Shown here: one piece after another, positions 56,435-63,901 of the stretch
How the letters are laid out: the number at the start of each line of letters is the position of its first letter
Numbering within the stretch: position 1 is the stretch's first letter
NCBI GenBank assembly: GCA_030448025.1
Contig: JAUJNQ010000004.1
Span: 53,966-117,965, forward strand
Reading direction: 5' to 3'
DNA length: 64,000 nucleotides
Source: Acidimicrobiales bacterium
Lineage (GTDB): Bacteria; Actinomycetota; Acidimicrobiia; Acidimicrobiales; GCA-2861595
Position numbers and translations under genes: made by a program
The notes under the pieces: generated by a model
Seen by the model: only the letters and a program-made list of their open reading frames with translations
Database searches by the model: none
What the model was told of the DNA's origin: nothing

Positions 56435-57940
56435 TCAGTAGCGGGCGCTCGGGGCTTGCATGTGCTCGGCAGCGGCATCTGTGGCGGCCAGGGGGCGGGC
56501 GTCCCAGGTGGGGATGAGCCGCCGGGCGGCGCGGGCCTCGTCCACCCGGCCCACCGGCGTGGTGCGGGGAGCCTCCTTGGCACCCTCGGGAGACGCGCCG
56601 ATGCGCTCGAGGGCCTGGGCCAGGGCCTCGAGGGTCTGAGGGCTCTCGGTCTCGGTGGGCTCGATCATGAGGGCCTCGTCCACGATGAGCGGGAAGTACA
56701 CCGTGGGGGCGTGGAATCCCTCCTCCAGGAGGCGCTTGGCCACGTCCAGCGCCCGAAGCCCCGAAGCCTTCTTGAGCGACGTGGTCGACACCACCAGCTC
56801 GTGCATGTTGGGCCGGTCGAAGGGGACGTCGTAGCTGGCCCGCAGCCGGTGGCGGAGCCAGTTGGCGTTGAGCACGGCCACCTCGGCCACCCGGCGCAGG
56901 CCGTCGGCTCCGTTGGCCAAGATGTACGAGTAGGCCCGGGCCAGGGCGAGGGCGTTGCCGTGCCAGGAGTGCACTCGGCCGATGGAGCGCTCGGGCATCC
57001 GCCAGCGGTACTCGCCGTCCTCGCCACGCTCTGGGAGCGGCCCCGGAAGGTACGGCGCCAGGCGCTCGGACACCGCCACCGGTCCTGCCCCGGGTCCCCC
57101 GCCGCCGTGGGGCACGGCGAAGGTCTTGTGCAGGTTCATGTGCACGATGTCGAAGCCCATGTCTCCAGGGCGGGTGACGCCGAGGATGGCGTTCAGGTTG
57201 GCGCCGTCGTAGTAGAGGAGCCCGCCCACCTCGTGCACGGCGGTGGCCATCTCGGCGATGTCCTCCTCGAACAGACCCAGGGTGTTGGGGTTGGTGAGCA
57301 TGATGCCGGCCACGTCTTCGTCCAGGCGCTCTCGCAGGGCAGCCAGGTCCACACAGCCCCGGTCGTCGGAGGGCACCGTCACCGTCTGGTAGCCGCCGAG
57401 CGTCACCGACGCTGGGTTGGTGCCATGCGCAGAGTCGGGGATGATGACCTTGGTTCTCTGCCGCCCCGCCTCCGCGTGCCAGGCCCGCATCAAGAGCAGT
57501 CCGGTGAGCTCGCCGGCGGCGCCGGCCGGTGGCTGGAGCGTGGCGTCGTGCATTCCGGTGATGCGGCACAGCCGGTCCGCCAGGTCGGCCAACAGCTCCA
57601 ACCACCCCTGGGCCAGGTGGGCCGGCGTGGCCGGGTGGGCCCCGGTGAGGCCGGGCAGCGAGGCGGCGTCGTCGCAGAGCTTGGGGTTGTACTTCATGGT
57701 GCACGACCCGAGGGGGTAGGCGCCGAGGTCCACCGAGTACTGGCGGTGGGTGAGCCGGGTGAAGTGGGCCACCAAGTCGCGCTCCGACGCGTCGGCGATC
57801 GGCGCCGGCTCGGAGCGCAGGTGCTCGGCGGGCACCAGTTCGGCGGCGTCCCACTCCGGCAGGTTGGTGGTGCGGAACGACCATGCGCTGCGTCCGGGTG
57901 AAGAGAGCTCGAAGAGGGTGGGCTCTTCGTCGCGTCCCAT
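56435..57940 (-). CDS. gcvPB: Glycine dehydrogenase (decarboxylating) subunit 2
   Basis: The PLP-binding half of the split P-protein decarboxylates glycine and transfers the aminomethyl group to GcvH. The 501-aa product has SAWSFRTTNLPEWDAAELV, GSCTMKYNPKL, SAHGTNPASVTLGGY and PLP Lys in HMNLHKTFAVPHGGGGPG. ATG 57940 is used; TTG 58000, overlapping the gcvPA stop as TTGA with GAGAAGG upstream, is also plausible and would add 20 residues. The gene ends the gcvT-gcvPA-gcvPB operon. Confidence 0.93.
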   Translation of the reverse strand: MGRDEEPTLFELSSPGRSAWSFRTTNLPEWDAAELVPAEHLRSEPAPIADASERDLVAHFTRLTHRQYSVDLGAYPLGSCTMKYNPKLCDDAASLPGLTGAHPATPAHLAQGWLELLADLADRLCRITGMHDATLQPPAGAAGELTGLLLMRAWHAEAGRQRTKVIIPDSAHGTNPASVTLGGYQTVTVPSDDRGCVDLAALRERLDEDVAGIMLTNPNTLGLFEEDIAEMATAVHEVGGLLYYDGANLNAILGVTRPGDMGFDIVHMNLHKTFAVPHGGGGPGAGPVAVSERLAPYLPGPLPERGEDGEYRWRMPERSIGRVHSWHGNALALARAYSYILANGADGLRRVAEVAVLNANWLRHRLRASYDVPFDRPNMHELVVSTTSLKKASGLRALDVAKRLLEEGFHAPTVYFPLIVDEALMIEPTETESPQTLEALAQALERIGASPEGAKEAPRTTPVGRVDEARAARRLIPTWDARPLAATDAAAEHMQAPSARY

Positions 57941-57996
57941 GAGCGGGGCGCTGGTGGCCCTCCCACCGGCAGCCGGCACCCCTGCAAGGGGGGCGG

Positions 57997-59391
57997 TCAA
58001 CGGATGACCTTCTCGAGGGCGGCGGCGTAGGCATCGATCTGGTCGCGTGTACGGCGTTCGGTGACCGCCACCAGCAGGCCTACCCCGTACTCGTCCCCAA
58101 GGGCGATGCCGGCCAAGAAGCCCTCGTCGGCCATGCGCTCGACGGCCATCTCGGCGGGAACCGGGAGGCGCACGGCGAACTCCCGGAGCACCGGTGTCCC
58201 GACCAGCGGCTCCACTCCGTCGAGGCGGAGCAGGGCCTCTCTCGCGTAGCGGGTGCCGCGGGCACAGCGCAGGGCCAGCTCTCGAAGGCCGGTGGTCCCC
58301 AACCATGCCAGCTGCACGGCGCAGCACACGGCGATGAGGGTCTGGTTGGTGCACACGTTGGACGACGCCTTCTCCCGCCGGATGTCCTGCTCGCGCGTGC
58401 GCAGCGTGGTGACGTAGGCCCGTCGGCCCTCGGTGTCCACCGTCTCGCCCACCAGGCGGCCGGGCAGGCGCCGGACGTGGTCCTTGCGGCAGGAGAACAG
58501 GCCGAGGTAGGGGCCGCCGAAGGACAGCGGGGTGCCGAAGGGCTGCCCCTCCCCCACCACCACGTCGGCGCCGAGGGACCCCGGGGAGTGCAGGAGGCCG
58601 GCGGCCACGGGGTCGAAGGCCACCACCAGCAGCGCCCCGAGCTCGTCGGCCAGCCGCCGGGCTCCGGCCAGGTCCTCCAGGCAACCCAGGTAGTTGGGGT
58701 ACTGCACCACCACGGCGCCGGGCTGCTGGGTCCGATCACCGGAAGAGGTGGCGGTTGCAGTGTCCGGCCAGCGGGTCACACCGTCGTGCAGGTCGACCTC
58801 CACCACCTCGTGCCCGCTCCCGGCGGCGAAGGTGCGCACCACATCCCGCCAGTTGGGGTTGACCCCGCGGCTAACCCACGCCGTGGACCGCCCGGTGGCG
58901 GCGGCGGCCAGGTTCACCGCCTCCACGCAGGCGCTGGCCCCGTCGTACAGGGAGGCGTTGGCGATCTCCACGCCCGTGAGGCGGGCCAGCATGGTCTGGT
59001 ATTCGAACAGCGCCTGGAGCACGCCCTGGGCCACCTCAGGCTGGTAAGGCGTGTAGGCGGTCACGAACTCCGACCGCATGGCCACCCGCCGGACGGTGGC
59101 GGGCACTTCGTGGTCGTAGGCGCCGCCGCCGGCGAAGCACAGCAGCTCGGCGCCGACTGCGTTGCGGGCCGCCAGGTGCTCCATCTCCGCCGCCACGTCG
59201 GGCTCGGAGAGACCGTCGGGAATGTCGAGGTGGCGGGGCCCTGCCTGGCCACCACCCCCCTCACCATCTTCCCCTACGGCGAGGCGCAAACCCTCGGGGA
59301 CGACGGCGAACAGCTCGTCGAGCGACGACAGGCCCATGAACTCGAGCATGGCGTCGATCTCGGCGTCGGTATGGGGGACGAAGTGGCCCAT
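57997..59391 (-). CDS. gcvPA: Glycine dehydrogenase (decarboxylating) subunit 1
   Basis: The 464-aa partner of GcvPB: N-terminal FVPHTDAEIDAMLEFMGLSSLDELF, LCFAGGGAYDHEVPATVRRV, TAYTPYQPEVAQGVLQALFEYQTM and TGVEIANASLYDGASACVEA. It lacks the PLP Lys and forms the heterodimer with GcvPB. A split P-protein is common in archaea, firmicutes and some actinobacterial lineages including Acidimicrobiia; most other actinobacteria have a single long GcvP. The start follows the gcvT stop by 6 nt. Confidence 0.95.
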   Translation of the reverse strand: MGHFVPHTDAEIDAMLEFMGLSSLDELFAVVPEGLRLAVGEDGEGGGGQAGPRHLDIPDGLSEPDVAAEMEHLAARNAVGAELLCFAGGGAYDHEVPATVRRVAMRSEFVTAYTPYQPEVAQGVLQALFEYQTMLARLTGVEIANASLYDGASACVEAVNLAAAATGRSTAWVSRGVNPNWRDVVRTFAAGSGHEVVEVDLHDGVTRWPDTATATSSGDRTQQPGAVVVQYPNYLGCLEDLAGARRLADELGALLVVAFDPVAAGLLHSPGSLGADVVVGEGQPFGTPLSFGGPYLGLFSCRKDHVRRLPGRLVGETVDTEGRRAYVTTLRTREQDIRREKASSNVCTNQTLIAVCCAVQLAWLGTTGLRELALRCARGTRYAREALLRLDGVEPLVGTPVLREFAVRLPVPAEMAVERMADEGFLAGIALGDEYGVGLLVAVTERRTRDQIDAYAAALEKVIR

Positions 59392-59397
59392 GGCGCT

Positions 59398-60450
59398 CTA
59401 CGCGCCCTTCTTGGCCAGGAACGGCAGCTTGGTGACGCTGGCCGGAAGGCGACGGTTGCGCACGTCGACTTCCACGGCGGTTCCCACCTCCACCTGAGGA
59501 GGCAGGAAGGCCAAGGCGATGCCGCGCTCGAGCATCGGGGAGAAGTTGCCGCTGGTGACCACGCCTTCAGGCGCATCGTCCATCATCACGGCGCAGCCTT
59601 CCCTGGGTGGCTGGCGGCCTTGCATGGCGAGCCCCGCCAGCAGCCGCTTGGGTCCCCGCTCGCGCTCGTCCTCCAAGGCGTCGCGGCCCTGGAACGGGCC
59701 CTTGTTCCACGCCACCACCCAACCGAGCCCGGCCTGAAGAGGGGTGATGCCGGGGCCGAGCTCGTGGCCGTGGAGCGGGAGGGCGGCTTCGAGTCGAAGC
59801 GTGTCACGGGCGCCGAGCCCGGCGGGCACCACGCCTGCGTCGAGCACCGCGCTCCACAAGGCCTCGGCGGCATCGACGGGCACCGCGAGCTCCACCCCCT
59901 GCTCGCCGGTGTAACCGGTGCCGGCCACCAGCACGGGGGTTCCCCGCCAATCGATCTGGCGTACCGCGAAGCGGGGAACCTCGGCCGCCTCGGGCGACAC
60001 GGCCTGGAGGCGGCGGCGGGCCTCTGGGCCCTGCACGGCCACGATGGCCCGAGTGTCGGTGACGTCCTGCCCACCCACCGCACCCATCACCCGGGCGGTG
60101 TTGGAGGCGTTGGGCATCACGTCGAAGCGCTCCTCCGCCACCCACCACACGATGATGTCGTCCAGCACCGAGGCGTCGGCCTCGTCGAGCAGGTGGGTGT
60201 ACTGGGCCCGGCCGGGGGCGATGCGCCCCAGGTCGTTGGTGAGACTGGCATTGAGGGTCTCGAACGCCTGGGGGCCGGCGACGCGCACGGTGCCAAGGTG
60301 GCTCACGTCAAAGGCCACCGCGGACGTCCGGCAGGCCCGGTGCTCGGCCAGCGTGCCGCCCGGGTAGGACAGCGGCATCTCCCAGCCTCCGAAGGGCACC
60401 ATCTTGGCTCCGAGGGCCCGATGGGCCGCGTCGAGGGGCGAGGTCCGCAT
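59398..60450 (-). CDS. gcvT: Glycine cleavage T protein (aminomethyltransferase)
   Basis: The 350-aa THF-dependent aminomethyltransferase releases ammonia and methylenetetrahydrofolate. It has SPLDAAHRALGAKMVPFGGWEMPLSY, FDVSHLGTVRVAGPQA, the folate-region SLTNDLGRIAPGRAQYTHLLDE, and ALPLHGHELGPGITPLQAGLGWVV. It starts 29 nt after the nuclease-like gene stop. GcvH is missing from the window. Confidence 0.95.
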   Translation of the reverse strand: MRTSPLDAAHRALGAKMVPFGGWEMPLSYPGGTLAEHRACRTSAVAFDVSHLGTVRVAGPQAFETLNASLTNDLGRIAPGRAQYTHLLDEADASVLDDIIVWWVAEERFDVMPNASNTARVMGAVGGQDVTDTRAIVAVQGPEARRRLQAVSPEAAEVPRFAVRQIDWRGTPVLVAGTGYTGEQGVELAVPVDAAEALWSAVLDAGVVPAGLGARDTLRLEAALPLHGHELGPGITPLQAGLGWVVAWNKGPFQGRDALEDERERGPKRLLAGLAMQGRQPPREGCAVMMDDAPEGVVTSGNFSPMLERGIALAFLPPQVEVGTAVEVDVRNRRLPASVTKLPFLAKKGA

Positions 60451-60478
60451 GGCTCACCGGGAGACTAGTTGGGGAGGG

Positions 60479-60904
60479 CTAGTAGTCCTGGGGCTCCTTC
60501 AGCTCGAGGTCCAGGGGCCGGGGCTCGACGGCGTCGAGCTGGTCGGCCGCCAGCTGGGACGGCTCCTCCAGCCCGTACTTCACCAGGAGATTGAGGTAGT
60601 CCCGCTGGTAGAACAGCTTGATCTTGACGTCCGGGTACAGCTCCCGGAGGCGTCGGGCCTTGCGGTTCTTCTTGGTCACCAGCTTCTGGTTCAAGGTGGT
60701 GATCTCGATGTAGAGGTCGTAGACGGGCAGGTAGAAGTCGGGGCAGAAGCCCTGAACCGGCTTGTCGTCCTTGTCCCACTCGAGGGGGAACTCTCTCGGC
60801 TCGTACTCCCAGGTGATCCCGTAGAAGTCGAGCAGCTTGGCGAACTGGCGCTCCGAGTTGTGGGCGAAGCGGACCCGCTCGTGAGGGAGCTCCTGATCTT
60901 CCAG
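60479..60904 (-). CDS. Restriction-endonuclease-like hypothetical protein with CTG start
   Basis: The track shows only the last 71 codons. The frame continues upstream with clear coding character (HERVRFAHNSERQFAKLLDF, YEPREFPLEWDKDDKPVQGF) to CTG 60904, 7 nt after GGAGGGG. The 141-aa protein has a PD-(D/E)XK-like core: PDFYLPVYDLYIEITTLNQK with Asp and Glu in place, then KLVTKKNRKARRLRELYPDVKIKLFYQRDY. A DNA- or RNA-cleaving function is possible. It sits between the second MerR gene and gcvT; relatives are found in many actinobacteria. Confidence 0.8.
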   Translation of the reverse strand: MEDQELPHERVRFAHNSERQFAKLLDFYGITWEYEPREFPLEWDKDDKPVQGFCPDFYLPVYDLYIEITTLNQKLVTKKNRKARRLRELYPDVKIKLFYQRDYLNLLVKYGLEEPSQLAADQLDAVEPRPLDLELKEPQDY

Positions 60905-60906
60905 GG

Positions 60907-61452
60907 CTAGGCCCCTCCACCGGTGTGGGCCAGGCCACCCTCCGCCTGCCCAGCCGGACCACTTTGGGCAGGGCCTGAGTTGGGAGCCAGATCGTGGATG
61001 GCGGCGTCGAGCTCCTGCACCACCCCGGCCAGCGCCACGATGTTGAGCACGCCCTGGCCTCCTTGGAGCAGGTCGATGATCTCCTCGCCCGAGTGAGCCA
61101 GCACCGACTGGGCGCCGTTGAGCACCAGGTTGGCCGTGGCCACGTCCTCCCCGCTCTTGCGGAGCACCTCGATGGCCCGACGAGCCGACTGGAGGGAGAC
61201 GCCGGCGTCGAGTAGGCGCTTGATGACCTTGAGCTCCAGCAAGTCACGGTAGGAGTACCGGCGCTGCGTGCCACTGCCCCTGGCCTCGCTGATGGACGGC
61301 CGCAGGAGGTCGGTGCGAGCCCAGTAGTCGAGTTGGCGGTAGCTGATGCCCACGATGGAGCAGACCTGCGGACCCCGGTACCCCGCTTCGGGCACGCCTT
61401 CTGACCAGAGGCCTTCTTGTCGAAGCTCTCCTTGCCCAAGCTCTTCTTGCAT
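60907..61452 (-). CDS. MerR-family regulator (Rv1830-like)
   Basis: The 181-aa protein has a MerR winged helix (YRGPQVCSIVGISYRQLDYWARTDLLRPSISEARGSGTQRRYSYRDLLELKVIKRLLDAGVSLQSARRAI) and a helical C-terminal domain (VLNIVALAGVVQELDAAIHDL). In mycobacteria a MerR protein of this type lies next to the DUF151 gene. ATG 61452 (MQEELGQ) is preferred. AGGAGG lies 12 nt upstream, and three related repeat motifs lie in its promoter region, so autoregulation is likely. Confidence 0.88.
   Translation of the reverse strand: MQEELGQGELRQEGLWSEGVPEAGYRGPQVCSIVGISYRQLDYWARTDLLRPSISEARGSGTQRRYSYRDLLELKVIKRLLDAGVSLQSARRAIEVLRKSGEDVATANLVLNGAQSVLAHSGEEIIDLLQGGQGVLNIVALAGVVQELDAAIHDLAPNSGPAQSGPAGQAEGGLAHTGGGA
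60912..60918 (-). promoter_or_regulatory. Ribosome-binding site GGAGGGG deciding a CTG start
   Basis: GGAGGGG on the minus strand lies in the end of the MerR gene, 7 nt before CTG 60904. No ATG, GTG or TTG in this frame is in range, so the CTG is the best start. Confidence 0.7.
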
Positions 61453-61472
61453 CGTGGGGAAGTGCCTCCTTG

Positions 61473-61514
61473 TCGGTTGAACCAACCTGTCGGTGCAACC
61501 CATCGGTTCACACC
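61473..61514. promoter_or_regulatory. Three operator-like repeats upstream of the MerR gene
   Basis: TCGGTTGAACC (61473), TCGGTGCAACC (61490) and TCGGTTCACACC (61503) are spaced by 17 and 13 bp; the first extends into a palindrome GGTTG-AAC-CAACC. On the minus strand a TGTAAT -10-like box (near 61525) lies just upstream of them, so a bound regulator would block the promoter of the 61452 gene. Confidence 0.45.
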
Positions 61515-61629
61515 GAAGGAATTACAACAGTGTGGACCAAGAGTACGACGGCCCTGTGGAAAGGTCAACGACCGGTGGTCAGGGCGGAGGGCGGTCCGGC
61601 TCTGCCGGCCGCCCGGAGCACGATTGGAT

Positions 61630-61657
61630 TCGCCGAGCAAGCTTCGCTTGGAGGCGA
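61630..61657 (-). terminator. Repeated hairpin element, copy B (after the DUF151 gene)
   Basis: TCGCC-GAG-CAAGC-TTC-GCTTG-GA-GGCGA on the plus strand; nearly identical in bases and pairing to 12694-12722. It starts about 30 nt after the stop of the minus-strand DUF151 gene. The rest of 61515-61629 contains only short GC-rich hairpins and no gene. Confidence 0.6.
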
Positions 61658-61687
61658 GTCACCCGAGGCGCTGTGCGCCGAGGGCGA

Positions 61688-62200
61688 CTACCCGCCGAAG
61701 TCCTCGGGGCGCACGCCCTCGATGAACTGGCGGAACTCCGACACCAGCTCCTCGGGCGCGGCCTCATCCTCCTCGTCGGTGTCCATCATCAGGCCGGCCT
61801 CGTCGAGGAGGTCCTCCTCGGCGTAGATGGGGCAGGAGATGCGGGCGGCCAGGGCGATGGCGTCCGACGGTCGACTGGACACGACCTGGGACTGCCCGCC
61901 GTAGCGGAGGTGGAGCTCGGCGTAGTAGGTGCCCCCCCTGCCGTCCTCCGACATGCGCAGCTCGGTGACCACTACCCGCTCGAGCACGACCCCGAGGGCG
62001 GTGAGGAGGTCTCGCATGAGGTCATGGGTCATGGGCCTGGAGGTGGGGACCTGCTGGTGGGCGTAGGCGATGGCCGTGGCCTCGGGGGGGCCGATGAAGA
62101 TCGGGAGGGTGCGCCGGGCGCCCTCCACCTCCTGGAGCAGCACCACCGGGTTGTTGGTCGGCAACTCGACTCGCACTGCGGCCAAACGCATCTCGACCAT
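61688..62200 (-). CDS. Bifunctional nuclease family protein (DUF151)
   Basis: The 170-aa protein belongs to the DUF151 family, some plant members of which have DNase/RNase activity. Recognisable segments are VLLQEVEGARRTLPIFIGPPEATAIAYA, RPMTHDLMRDLLTALGVVLERVVVTEL and SSRPSDAIALAARISCPIYAEEDLLDEAG, followed by an acidic tail. A -10 box TAGGGT lies 7 nt before ATG 62200. It corresponds to mycobacterial Rv1829 by neighbourhood. Confidence 0.9.
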   Translation of the reverse strand: MVEMRLAAVRVELPTNNPVVLLQEVEGARRTLPIFIGPPEATAIAYAHQQVPTSRPMTHDLMRDLLTALGVVLERVVVTELRMSEDGRGGTYYAELHLRYGGQSQVVSSRPSDAIALAARISCPIYAEEDLLDEAGLMMDTDEEDEAAPEELVSEFRQFIEGVRPEDFGG

Positions 62201-62207
62201 GGGCCAA

Positions 62208-62213
62208 ACCCTA
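62208..62213 (-). promoter_or_regulatory. -10 box TAGGGT of the DUF151 gene (leaderless)
   Basis: On the minus strand TAGGGT, 7 nt, then ATG 62200. Confidence 0.55.
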
Positions 62214-62250
62214 CCGTGCGTCGCCCGCTGTCAGGTAGCCGTCGCTTCCC

Positions 62251-62838
62251 TCAGGAAGGGCCTGCGTAGAGCCCATCGACGTAGGCCCGGGGATCTTCCC
62301 GGAGTGTGCCGAGGTCACCTACGGCGACCAGGTCGAGGTTGCGGTAGTACCCGGCGTAGTCGAGCCCGTATCCGAGGACGAACTCGTCTCCCACCCTGAA
62401 GCCCGTGAAGCGTAGGGCGAGGGGGGCGATGCGCCGGGCCGCCTTGTCGAGCAGGGCGCAGACCTCGAGGGAGCCGGGGCCGCGCCGGGCCAACTCCCCC
62501 AGCACGTAGGTGAGAGTGAGACCGGTGTCCACGATGTCCTCCACCAGCACCACGTGGCGGCCGGCGATGTCGACGTCGATGTCCTTGACGATGCGGACCC
62601 GACCACTGCCCTCGCCGTACGAGGAGATGGCAAGGAAGTCCACCTCGGGCACGATGGTCAGAGCGCGGATGAGGTCGGCCAGGAACAAGACGCTGCCCTT
62701 GAGCACGGCCACCAGCACCACGCCGTCCTGGTAGGCCGAGGAAAGCTCCGCTGCCAGCCGCCGGACCCCGTCACCAAGGTTCTCCTTGGTGATGAGCACC
62801 CGGGGCGAGCTCGGGCGTGGAGACCCGTGAAGGCTCAA
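62251..62838 (-). CDS. hpt: Hypoxanthine/guanine phosphoribosyltransferase
   Basis: This protein salvages hypoxanthine and guanine to IMP and GMP. The protein (195 aa from TTG 62838) has VLITKENLGDGVRRLAAEL, LVAVLKGSVLFLADLIRAL, the PRPP loop VVLVEDIVDTGLTLTY, and GFRVGDEFVLGYGLDYAGYYRNL. TTG 62838 overlaps the MerR stop (TTGA); GTG 62799 is an alternative. Its presence between the two MerR/DUF151 neighbours differs from the mycobacterial order. Confidence 0.93.
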   Translation of the reverse strand: MSLHGSPRPSSPRVLITKENLGDGVRRLAAELSSAYQDGVVLVAVLKGSVLFLADLIRALTIVPEVDFLAISSYGEGSGRVRIVKDIDVDIAGRHVVLVEDIVDTGLTLTYVLGELARRGPGSLEVCALLDKAARRIAPLALRFTGFRVGDEFVLGYGLDYAGYYRNLDLVAVGDLGTLREDPRAYVDGLYAGPS

Positions 62839-63893
62839 CCCCCGGTGAGGCCCTTGATGGCTTGGCGCAGCATGGTGGTGCGGAGGCGCTCGCCCAACTG
62901 GGACAGTTCCTCCAGCGCATCGATGGCTCGCTGGCGGGCCTCGGGATTGCGCTGCTTGAGCAGCGGCACTATGACCTGTTGGAACAGGCCGGCTTCTCGC
63001 TCGGCGGAGTTCTTGTAGATCCGCAAGTGGCGCGGCTCGATGCCGAAACGGGCGAAGCCGCCCATCAGCTCGGCGACGCTCAAGCACTCCTCGTCGTAGT
63101 ACACCACGTCGGCCACGCTCCGGCCCATGATGAAGCCGGCTCGCTCGAGGTCTCGGATGTGGTCGGGGGACTGCCCACTGGCGGACGCCAACTCCTCGAG
63201 GGTCAGGCTGGCCCCGGAGAGCGGGAGCGGAAGGTCCGTGACGCTCAGCCGGCGCCTCGGTGGCTGGTGACGGAGCTCCCGCGCCGGCGGCCCTGCCTGG
63301 GGCTCGGCTGCCTTCGGCTCGTCGGGTGCCCGTGGCTCGGCTGCCTGGGGCTCGACCTCCACGGCTTTGGTCTGGCCTTGGACGGTTTGTGCTTGCACGA
63401 CCGGTGCCTTGGCGGGGAGAACCTGCCCCGCCTCAGCCCTGACCGGCTCGGCCGCGACCGGCTCGGCCACGACTGGTTCTGGTGCGACTGGTACGGCCGC
63501 TGCTGGTGGGCTGGCGGCTGGCGCTGTGGCAGGTGATTCTGGTGCCACGGGCTTTGCCGCTACCGCAGTCGGGTCTACCCCGACCGGTCCTTCCCCGGCT
63601 GTATCGGGCTGAAAACCGTCGCCGTCGCCGCCGTCCTCGGAGTCGTCGCGTTGACCGAGGAGGCGGCCCTTGATGACCTTGAGGGGCAGGAAGTTCTCCC
63701 GTTGCTGGCGCAGGATCCAGCGCAGGCGCTCGACATCGGTGTCGTAGAACTTGCGATATCCCGAAGGGGTGCGTTCGGGGTCGAGCAGGCCCTGGCTCTC
63801 CAGGAAGCGGATCTTGGAGATGGTGACATCGGGGAACTCGGCCTGGAGGAGCGAGAGCACCTCACCGATGGACAGGTAGGTCCGCTCCGCCAT
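62835..63893 (-). CDS. ftsR: MerR-family regulator FtsR/Rv1828-like with long linker
   Basis: The 352-aa protein has an N-terminal MerR domain (YLSIGEVLSLLQAEFPDVTISKIRFLESQGLLDPERTPSGYRKFYDTDVERLRWIL) and a C-terminal region with a second helix-turn-helix-like part (SLTLEELASASGQSPDHIRDLERAGFI, then RHLRIYKNSAEREAGLFQQVIVPLLKQRNPEA). In corynebacteria the homologue regulates ftsZ. A roughly 130-residue Ala/Pro/Val/Glu linker with PVAAEP-type repeats separates them; known relatives are about 250 aa. It starts 8 nt after garA. Confidence 0.88.
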   Translation of the reverse strand: MAERTYLSIGEVLSLLQAEFPDVTISKIRFLESQGLLDPERTPSGYRKFYDTDVERLRWILRQQRENFLPLKVIKGRLLGQRDDSEDGGDGDGFQPDTAGEGPVGVDPTAVAAKPVAPESPATAPAASPPAAAVPVAPEPVVAEPVAAEPVRAEAGQVLPAKAPVVQAQTVQGQTKAVEVEPQAAEPRAPDEPKAAEPQAGPPARELRHQPPRRRLSVTDLPLPLSGASLTLEELASASGQSPDHIRDLERAGFIMGRSVADVVYYDEECLSVAELMGGFARFGIEPRHLRIYKNSAEREAGLFQQVIVPLLKQRNPEARQRAIDALEELSQLGERLRTTMLRQAIKGLTGG

Positions 63894-63901
63894 CAGACGG
63901 C

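Noticed and set aside
60465-61640. 391-aa minus-strand ORF across MerR and the nuclease-like gene
   Set aside because: Frame differs from both real genes, and its sequence is Arg/Pro/Gly shadow; the real genes are in two other frames.
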